From positions 1,736,001 to 1,800,000 of the forward strand of contig NC_057765.1 of NCBI RefSeq assembly GCF_010389155.1: a DNA stretch of 64,000 nucleotides, given 5' to 3'. Shown one piece after another: positions 55,603 to 64,000 of the stretch; within the stretch, counting starts at the first letter, position 1, and each line of letters begins with the position of its first letter. Source of the DNA: Erigeron canadensis (lineage: Eukaryota; Streptophyta; Magnoliopsida; Asterales; Asteraceae). The translations under genes were made by a program, and so were the position numbers. Below the pieces are notes generated by a model. It searched no databases. It was given only the letters and a program-made list of their open reading frames with translations, and was not told where the DNA came from.

Positions 55603-58600
55603 TGTAACACCCCAACTAAGGCGGAACAATGAGATGTACAGAAAGTCGAGTATTCAAAACAAAGGATTATAAATAACATTCACCATAGTTTTATTTGATA
55701 AAAGAATTTACAAATGTACACGCATGTGAACCAATTTCCAAGTACAAATGCGTCCACCGTACTTGAATATTAAGTTCACGAAACAAATAACAAGCACATG
55801 AAGTAGTATACTACAATGATCAAGGCGGATTCCATTGCCTATCACAAGGTTTGATCTTTGACTCCAAAGGGTAATGCAAATATTCATGAAGCATATAAAT
55901 CCTCAATGCTTAAGCTTATTTCCTGAAAAGCATGAAGAAAAAGTGTCAACTACGAAAACGTAGTTGGTGAGTGCATAGGTTTTTATATAAATCTTGGTAC
56001 ATCACCGTTTTAATACTTAGAAAAACTGATTACTATTACATTTCGAAATATCCAAACCATATGATCGACAAAGTTTTCATATCATGTTATCAAGTTTCCA
56101 AATACCATAATGTCATATCAAGACTTGGAGAATCTATAGTAAAATTTCAGGTTCTCATTTGTCAAATCATCATGAGAGAAAAAGTATATAAATTGATTAC
56201 TCGTATATCATACCAAAATCATTCAGTTACCAAAATCATTTCAATATCACCAATTTCAACGTCTTTCAAGATATCACATGAGGGACGATACCCAATCCGT
56301 ATGTCCAAACAATTTCCAATTATCAACAATATTAATATCCCTTTCACTTAGCCACAAGGGCATAATTTACATAATTTTGATGAGTAAATGCTTGAGCCAC
56401 TACTACTACCATTTTATTCAAGTCCGATTACAATCCAATAATTCAATTCATAGCACAAGCTGTCAATCAAGTGTCGTAGTAATAATGACAATAATGATAA
56501 TGGGTCGTGCCATGGAGACGCCTGATTATCTTTAGGTAGTTAGAACACCCGGGGGCCAGACTAGAAGTGGAGGTTGTCACGAAGGCAACCAACCTTCCAA
56601 CGGTATGCTTTGGGTGGGCGGACAAAACCTAGTTGCGCAACTAACTAACTACAGGCCTCCACTTTCGGAGTAAATAGTAGTGTACCGAACGCCGCGGTTT
56701 GACAGAACTCAAGCTCATCACATAAATCCTTTATTTTCATGAACATACGAAACAATTTTATTTCATACTCATATATCAAGAATCATTTCATATAACAACT
56801 CTCTTTCAAGAAACATTGCATATATAGAAAGTAGTTTCATTTATCATGCTTTTCACCCCGAAAGTAAAACACATAAAAGAGTTTGAAAGGGGCTATGACT
56901 CACCTTGGTATGCCGCATATTATACTCATCTATGCAAAATGGGTACTTCCCATCTATAGCTTCCTTGACCATATATCCATTATGTTCCTCCATCATTTTT
57001 CAAGCCAAGACTATCCCTACGATAGGACTAATATACGTAAGTTCCTATCTTAAGCCATCACTTAGAAATGCCATTTTCATTATGTTACTATCAATTGTGG
57101 GGTCCAAGTATATTGGTAACACTCGCATCGTTTTGGTTGTAGAGATTGATGGTGTAAGGGTTACTTTCATTACATGTGTAGTTATAATTTGTTAGATTTT
57201 TGGTAACTTGGCTTCATTTGTGGTTTCACTTGGCATCTTAGGTTATCATGTAAAATATCATATTAAGCTATGTTATCCTTATTCATCATTTGTTGTGTAA
57301 CCGATTTTAGCGCGAATTAGCATTTGTGATATCAGTATATAACTTGGTTAACATAATTACTTATTCCTATCTCACTTAATTATCTTTGTTTTATTTTATT
57401 ACACTTATCTCATGAAATTCGTTTAAGTGTTATGGGCCATTATCAATTGGGCCTTAAGTGTCATGGGCTTTTAAATGTTTTGGGCTTACATTAGTTATTG
57501 GGCTTTACCTTATTTGGGTTAGGTGCATAATGGGTCATAGTGGTTATTGGGCTATAAGGCTTATTGGGCCAAGTGGGCCTACTGATTTGTGTTCCTTTTG
57601 GGTTCATTATTTGGGCCGGGTTAGCCCATTATGGTTCTTAGTTCATTACATAGCCCATTATGCCATTTATAAGATTACTTACAAATTTTTTGTTTTATAC
57701 TTTATTTTTAAGAAATGTTAGCTACTATTTTGGGGTCAAGACGAATTATTTGGACCTTCATGATTTTTACACAGTGACTTATATGTATCTAGTATTGTTT
57801 TGAATTTTTGGTGAATTTTTAGATGATGTTTGGTGTCCTTAAAAATTATCCAAACACAAACTGTCCCGAATGGGCACTGCTTGCGACATCAGAAGTTTTA
57901 TAAAAGTTCTTGATATTCTGATTGTTAGAAAAATCCCATGATTTTATTTTAAGTTCACAACACATTGAAATTACTTTCCACCAAGTATGACCTCCTGGAA
58001 CTTTATGGATTAGGAGATAAAAATTGTTAAAGTTTATAAAATATTCATACAAAATTATAGTTTTGACCAGTTTCAGTAGAAAAATCATATCTTTCGTTTG
58101 GTTTAGTGTTTTTGAGTAATTCCAGTTGGAGGTTAATCTTAATTCATTTGTCTACAACTTTTATTTTGATAGTTTTTCTTGAAAATGTCCTCACATGTTC
58201 AGTTTACCTGTTCTAAGACAGGAGATTAATTCTGTCAGAATGTTTATTGGTTAATACATCCCACCAATGGTTTTGTTTGCTTGCTTTAACCTCTAGATTC
58301 CCACTAACAAAATTATTACTTTGTTTTGTATCTCTTAACATCAAATATACAGATTATATCAAATTCAAAATCATAACCATCCATCTCAAATCCCCAAATC
58401 AAAATCAATCAAAACTAGTGCAAATCTAAGCATGCATGTTAAGATCTATCACTTTCAAGCTCAATCAACGTATTATTTCTTATGTGTGAGACTTTTTAAT
58501 GATTATTTCTTATTATTCCATCATTTAAATATGCATGCATAAATGTGTATTTAGTGATAATTTGAAAGGTAAAAAGAGTGGTAATCAAAAGAGTTCAAGT

Positions 58601-59834
58601 TATCAACCTTTGAAGATCAAAATAACAAGATGGGATGTGGTGTTGGGTCTTGTTCTTGATGGCAGCCCATGAGTCGTTTGTTGGCTGTTACAAGCTCAAA
58701 AATAAGGGAAAATAAGCTATCAAATGAAAGAAGGGATGAAGAACAAACAAAGGAACATGTTGGGTACCCATTGATAATCAAGAACCAAAAGGAAGGAAGA
58801 AGATGGGACTTGTTTGCTCCTGTTTTCTGCTGCTGTTCGATCAGCCCCTTAGAGGGCTGATTTCGTGACCTTGTTGCCTCCAAATCGACTCCATGCTTCC
58901 ACCATGCATGACTCTAGTTGTTGGATGATCAATGGAACTTATTATTACACTAGATTAGTTAGTTTCAAGCTCCATTTTGCCTTGGAGAAATCTGAAAATT
59001 GGGGAAGGAGGTGGAGATAGTTGAGAGAGAGTTTTTGGGAGGAGTGTGTGTTGTGTTTTCAAGAATGAAAGGTGTGGGGTGGTGTGTGCAGATGTATGGA
59101 CGTGGGAGAGAGGAGGAAAAGGAGTTAGGAGGATGCCTATTGGTCTAATGGAGTGGTGTAGTGGGTTAGGAGTGAACTCATTGGTTAACCCAAGTGGTTT
59201 GTGTTAGGTTTAAGTCCTAACTAGTGTTTGTATGTATGTATATATATATATGTGATGTATATTTGTGTGTGAGTGTAAGAATAAGTGGGTTAGTTGTATG
59301 TTGATTGGTGGATTTTATAAGAGTTTATATGTATAATAAGTTTAAGTTGTGTGCATATCTTTTAATTGGAAGACTTATTCAAATGTTGCAATATATTTAT
59401 GTACTTATTATTATTCAAGCTTACTATTATGTACATAATAGTTTATAAATCTATTTTCAAGATGGTCATTATATCTTTGTGTTCAAATGTACGTCAATTA
59501 GTTTGGCGTTTGAATTGTTGGTCCTTTGTGAAGATTTATGATTGTTATCACAACTTGTGAGTCTTACCTTATTATTTATATAACTTAACTTCTCGAGATT
59601 CAATTTTTGGTTCATTGGCATTTTGTCAAGTTCAATTAGAACTAATATCTGTAACTTGAGATCGTATTGAATAATTATAGTTATTGTTTATGGCATTTCA
59701 CTGTACTAGGGGGCAATTATCGCTATGCTTTGAATGTCTAGAAGGTCGATTCTCTTAATAAACCTCTAGGGATAAGGACCTAGATAAGTCCAAGTAAATT
59801 ATCCTAATTGGAAATTGAGGGTTGTTACAAAAAA
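55598..59834. mobile_element. Nested solo LTR, about 4.2 kb, with 5-bp TSD (body 55603-59829)
   Basis: The body starts TGTAACACCCC and ends GGGTTGTTACA, with an 11-base inverted relation between the ends and TG...CA termini. AAAAA flanks both sides (55598-55602 and 59830-59834). I find no internal second copy of the start, no primer-binding site and no gag-pol reading frame, so a single LTR left by recombination is the simplest reading. The length would be unusual and suggests a large gypsy-type lineage, though I cannot assign it. Internal features include a hairpin CAACTACG-aaaa-CGTAGTTG (55947-55966) and a cluster of TGGGCY motifs (57433-57657). Confidence 0.7.
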
Positions 59835-60483
59835 GATGCACTTCTATCTGACGAATTTGAAAGTGGTATATATTCTGAGTACCCCATGCCCTGAGGCCGT
59901 TGAGAATGAAACCCTGGAACAAACTCGCGCTCGTTCGAAGTGGGAAAATTCTGACTACATCTGTCGCGGTCATATTCTTAACGGTATGTCTGATTCCTTG
60001 TTTGATGTCTATCAAAACGTAGAGTCTGCAAAAGAATTATGGGATTCCCTTGAAGCCAAATACATGGCAGAAGATGTGTCTAGTATTGTCAGTAATTTTA
60101 TTAATTATAAGATGGTAGATACTAGGCCTGTCATGGAACAATATCATGAATTGCAAAGGATGCTAGGACAGTTGGCACTATATGGTATGAAAATGGATGA
60201 ATCTATTTCTGTTTGTAGTGTGATTGACAAACTGCCCCCCTCTTGGAAAGATTTTAAAAATAATATGAAACATAAAAAAGAGGATATGAATATGGTTCAA
60301 CTTGGAAGTTGTCTCCAAATTGAACAATACATACGTGATATGGAAAAGGCATCTGATGGTGGTACTAAAGCCATGGCTGGTTCTTCTGTGAACATGATGG
60401 AGGAGGGTGAAACCTCCAAGGCTGGTAAAGGGAAATGAAAATCTCAAGGCAATAACAATAAAGGGTCTGATAAGAAACCAAAG
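59835..60483 (+). pseudogene. Copia gag, main part
   Basis: The frame contains the UBN2-type Gag domain: 'KWENSDYICRGHILNGMSDS', 'AKELWDSLEAKYMAED', 'VSVIDKLPPSW'-like 'CSVIDKLPPSWKDFKN'. It is the capsid-forming protein of the particle. A TGA stop at 60436-60438 interrupts a Lys/Gly-rich linker just before the zinc knuckle, in a position where the family reads through as one polyprotein. Confidence 0.85.
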
Positions 60484-63400
60484 TTGGCCTGTTGGAAGTG
60501 TGGGAAACTTGGACACTTGAAATGTGAATGCAGGTCTGGTAAGGGTAAAGGAAAAGGCAAAAACGAGGCTGGTTCTAGTGGATCCAAGGATCCTGAAAAA
60601 CAAGCAGGTTCATTTTTGGTGCCATGTGATCATTCTGTTCAGATTTATTATATATCTGTAATATCTGAAGCATTTTATGTGCACGATGATGACACTTCGT
60701 GGTGGACAGATTCAGGAGCGACATGTCATGTGTGCAAGGATCTTCGATGGTTTAAGGACTTTAAACCAATTGAAGATGGATCTTTATTGAAGATGGGCAA
60801 TGTTGCTACTGAACCTGTTAAAGGAATAGGATCTGTTCTATTAATATTTACTTCTGGAAACTCTTTACTCTTACATAATGTTCTATATGTACCTGGAATT
60901 CGTAAGAACTTAGTATCTCGTATTGTATTGAATAATTGTAGATACAAGCAGGTCATTGAAAGTGACAAGTATATCTTGTCAAAACATGGAACCTTTATTG
61001 GATTTGGATATTTGAATGGAATGTTTAAATTAAATTTGGATGTTTCTTCTTTTGATAATTCTATTTGCATGACTTCTACCGTCTCTAGCAATAATTTCAA
61101 CAAATCAGAATTATGGCATGCTAGACGAGGACATGTACATTACAAGAGATTAGTTGACATGTCGAAAATGAGTCTAATACCTTCTTTTGATGTTAATAAT
61201 GAAAGGTGTAAAACTTGCATGTTGACTAAGATTACTAGACAACCTTTCACTAAAAACGTCACTAGAGATACAAAGGTATTAGAACTCGTTCATAGTGACT
61301 TGTGTGATTTCCATTCTACTCCATCACTTGGTAATAAAAAATATGTAGTTACTTTTATTGATGATGCTACTAGATATTGCTATGTTTATTTGTGTCACTC
61401 AAAAGATGAAGCTCTTGATAAATTTAAAATTTACAAAGAGGAGGTAGAGCTTTATCATGGTGTGAAGACTAAAACCCTTCGCATTGATAGGGGAGGCGAG
61501 TACTATGATCCAGTGTATTTTCAGTCCACTGGAATTGTACATCAGACCACAGCTCCTTACACTCCACAGCAAAATGGTATATCCGAAAAGAAGAATAGGA
61601 CATTAAAAGAAATGGTTAACTCCATGTTATGCTATTCTGGCCTTAGTGAAGGTTTTTGGGGTGAGGCTATGTTGACAGCCTGTCATTTATTGAATAGAGT
61701 TCCTAACAAGAACAACAAGGTAACCCCTTATGAACTTTGGCATAAAAAGATCCCAAATCTAAGTTATCTTAGAGTTTGGGGCTGTAGAGTAGTGGTGAGA
61801 CTGACTGACCCTAAAATTCATACCATTGGTCAAAGAGGTATAGATTGTATCTTCATTGGTTATCCTGAAAATTCTGTTTGTTATAGGTTCTATGTCATAG
61901 AACCTAATGACTATGTATCCGTGCACTCTATTGTTGAGTCAAGGGATGCTGATTTTGGGAATGAGGATAGGTTCACATCTTTACCTAGACCTGGAGACAC
62001 AGTGGCAAGTTCTAGTGGCACTGGTGGAAATGAACAAGTGACTGAAGCACCTCCTAAGCCTAGGAGGAGTGAAAGAGCGTGAAAACCCAAGTCATATGGG
62101 GATGATTTCCAATTGTATTTGGTGGAAGGATCAAGGAATGGAATTGACTTTCAATATCAATATTGCTTTAATGTTGATGATGATCCTAAGACCTACAGTG
62201 AAGCTATGGCTTCAAGGGATGCTGCATTTTGGAAAGAGGCAATCCAAGATGAGATTGACTCTATTATGCACAATAACACTTGGAAATTGGCTGATTTACC
62301 ACTTGGGTGTAAGCCTTTAGGTAGTAAATGGATCTTCAAAAGGAAGATGAAGGTGGATGGAAGCATGGATGGAAGCATAGACAAGTATAAAGCTAGATTG
62401 GTGATCCAAGGCTTTAGACAAAAAGGCAGGTATTGATTACTTTGACACCTATGCTCCTGTTGCTAAGATTACCACCATTAGATTATTGTTAGCACTTGCT
62501 GCTATACATAATCTTGTAATTCACCAAATGGATGTTAAGACTGCCTTTCTAAATGGTGAATTGGATGAAGAGATTTACATGAAACAACCTGAAGGATTTG
62601 TCATGCCTGGTAATGAACATAAGGTTTGTAAGTTAGTGAAATCTCTTTATGGTCTGAAGCAAGCCCCTAAGCAATGGCATCAGAAGTTTGATGAGGTGGT
62701 GTTGTCTAATGGTTTTGCATTAAACCAAGCAGACAAGTGTGTCTATAGCAAATTTGACACTTCTGGTAAAGGAGTGATCATTTGCTTGTATGTTGATGAC
62801 ATGTTGATTTTTGGTACTCACCAAGATCAAGTTGATAAAACTAAGGAATTCCTGTCATCAAAGTTTGATATGAAAGACATGGGGGAGGCTGATGTGATTC
62901 TTGGAATTAAGATCATACGTGGAGAACATGGTATTACTATCTCTCAATCTCATTACATTGAGAAGATATTGGATAAATTCAATCACAAAGATAGTTCTCC
63001 AATGAGTACTCCTATGGATCCTACTCTAAAACTTGTGCCTAACAAGGGAGTTGCAGTGAATCCACTTGAATATTCAAAGGCTATTGGATCTCTCATGTAT
63101 GCCATGGTTAGTACTAGGCCTGATATAGCCTTTGCTGTTGGAAAGCTGAGTAGGTACACTCACAATCCTGGTTTGATTCATTGGCAAGCGATTAATCGAG
63201 TATTTAGATACTTGAAAGGAACCAAGGATTTTGGTTTGACTTATACTGGATTTCCTTCTGTTCTTGAAGGTTATTCAGATGCAAGTTGGATTACTAATTT
63301 GGAAGATCACTCTTCCACAAGTGGCTGGGTATTCCTTCTTGGTGGTGGTGCTATATGTTGGGCATCAAAGAAACAAACTTGCATCACTAATTCAACAATG

Positions 63401-63745
63401 GAATCTGAATTTGTGGCATTAGCAGCAGCTGGTAAAGAAGCTGAATGGCTAACGAATTTGATATATGAAATTCCATTGTGGCCTAAACCGATATCACCCA
63501 TATCTATCAGATGTGATAATGCAGCCACGTTGGCTAAGGCATACAGTCAAGTGTATAATGGAAAGTCTAGACACTTAGGTGTTAGACACAGCATGGTATG
63601 TGAGTTAATCACTGATGGTGTGATATCTGTGGTGTTTGTGAAAACACAACACAATCTAGCCGACCATTTAACCAAAGCGTTGAATAGAGATCTCGTGAAT
63701 AAGTCGGCTATAGGAGTGGGATTAAAGTCCGTCAGAAATCTCTGA
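60484..63745 (+). pseudogene. Copia pol polyprotein: zinc knuckle, protease, integrase, RT, RNase H
   Basis: In order: CCHC knuckle 'CWKCGKLGHLKCEC' (from about 60490); aspartic protease 'WWTDSGATCHV' (about 60700); integrase zinc domain 'LWHARRGHVHYKRL' with 'CKTC'; integrase core with 'HSD', 'FIDDATRYCYVY' and the Glu in 'NGISEKKNRT'. Then come reverse transcriptase with '[18 protein letters not shown]', '[12 protein letters not shown]' and 'YVDDM', and RNase H 'GYSDASWI' with '[11 protein letters not shown]'. Breaks: TGA at 62080-62082 between integrase and RT, and a frameshift at an A-run (62420-62424). An in-frame 12-base tandem duplication lies at 62355-62378. The active-site residues themselves look intact. 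Confidence 0.9.
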
Positions 63746-64000
63746 GCATTGAGATACCCAATTCCCATCTAGTATGACGCTAGATGCTGAATTCAATGTG
63801 GAAGGCTTAATGTTTAGAGATTGGAACACATTTAAAGATTCATCCCAAGGTATGTGTTCGGACCTGCAAGATAAGGAGGTTGAATGTTTATATTCTTAAT
63901 AGCTCTTTTGACAAATTGCATATGCAGGTGCAAGATTAAAGGAGCTACCTATGATAGCATGAAGTTTAGCCGCTTCAAAAAGTTGGGACTTGGCTTTGAC
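63746..64000 (+). other. Copia 3' noncoding tail
   Basis: 255 bases after the pol stop. The LTR start has not yet appeared, and no clear polypurine tract is identifiable inside the window. Confidence 0.5.

Larger units (their letters stand above)
55017..64000 (+). mobile_element. Ty1/copia LTR retrotransposon, decayed, continuing past the window end
   Basis: It consists of a 5' LTR (55017-55487), the gag start (55511), a nested solo LTR (55603-59829), the remainder of gag-pol to 63745, and a 3' noncoding tail. No copy of the LTR start TGTTGGATATTTTAG appears before 64000, so the 3' LTR lies outside. Domain order protease, integrase, reverse transcriptase, RNase H identifies copia rather than gypsy. 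Two stop codons and a frameshift make this copy inactive. Confidence 0.9.

Noticed and set aside
58617..58883. Frames on both strands in the nested LTR
   Set aside because: Overlapping frames with no conserved domain, inside noncoding LTR sequence.
59366..59560. Cys-rich plus-strand frame
   Set aside because: Short, AT-driven and within the nested LTR.

Overview
The window is nuclear DNA of a flowering plant, almost certainly a eudicot. Genes are split by many GT-AG introns, noncoding DNA is very AT-rich, and the gene content is plant-specific: a plastid signal peptidase, an MLK-type kinase, MBF1c and an Rf-like PPR protein. Plant transposons of several classes are present. An asterid, perhaps a composite, seems likely from the repeat style, but I hold that assignment weakly.

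Layout. 1-16 kb is gene-rich: an LEA_2/NHL membrane protein (+, three exons), the plastid type I signal peptidase PLSP1 (-, five exons, one with a GC-AG intron), and a small acidic plastid-type protein of unknown function (+, two exons around a 3.4 kb intron). 16-25.6 kb is mostly repeat-bearing intergenic DNA around a single-exon one-pass membrane protein of unknown function (+). 25.6-36.8 kb holds a 16-coding-exon casein-kinase-1-like MLK/PPK kinase (+), with introns in both untranslated regions. 36.8-47 kb has a small basic protein of unknown function (+), intronless MBF1c (-) with two perfect heat-shock elements, and a decayed methyl-CpG-binding-domain gene (-). A 606-residue P-class PPR gene (-) follows at 47.2-49.1 kb, with a partial copy of its 5' end 1.1 kb away. 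49-55 kb is repeats and gene debris. From 55.0 kb to the window end lies a decayed Ty1/copia retrotransposon, whose gag start is interrupted by a 4.2 kb solo LTR of another element.

How it fits together. These are plant housekeeping and stress genes, each with its own promoter; there is no operon or dedicated gene cluster. As I recall the Arabidopsis map, LEA, PLSP1 and MBF1c are At3g24600, At3g24590 and At3g24500, so the window probably preserves an ancestral block expanded by insertions. The mobile fraction is the richest part: tRNA-derived SINEs and terminal-inverted-repeat elements with visible target-site duplications, Helitron-like termini, a shared AT-rich tandem repeat in opposite orientation at two loci, and the nested LTR elements. 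I found no CRISPR array, rRNA gene, intact tRNA gene or clear new biological system.
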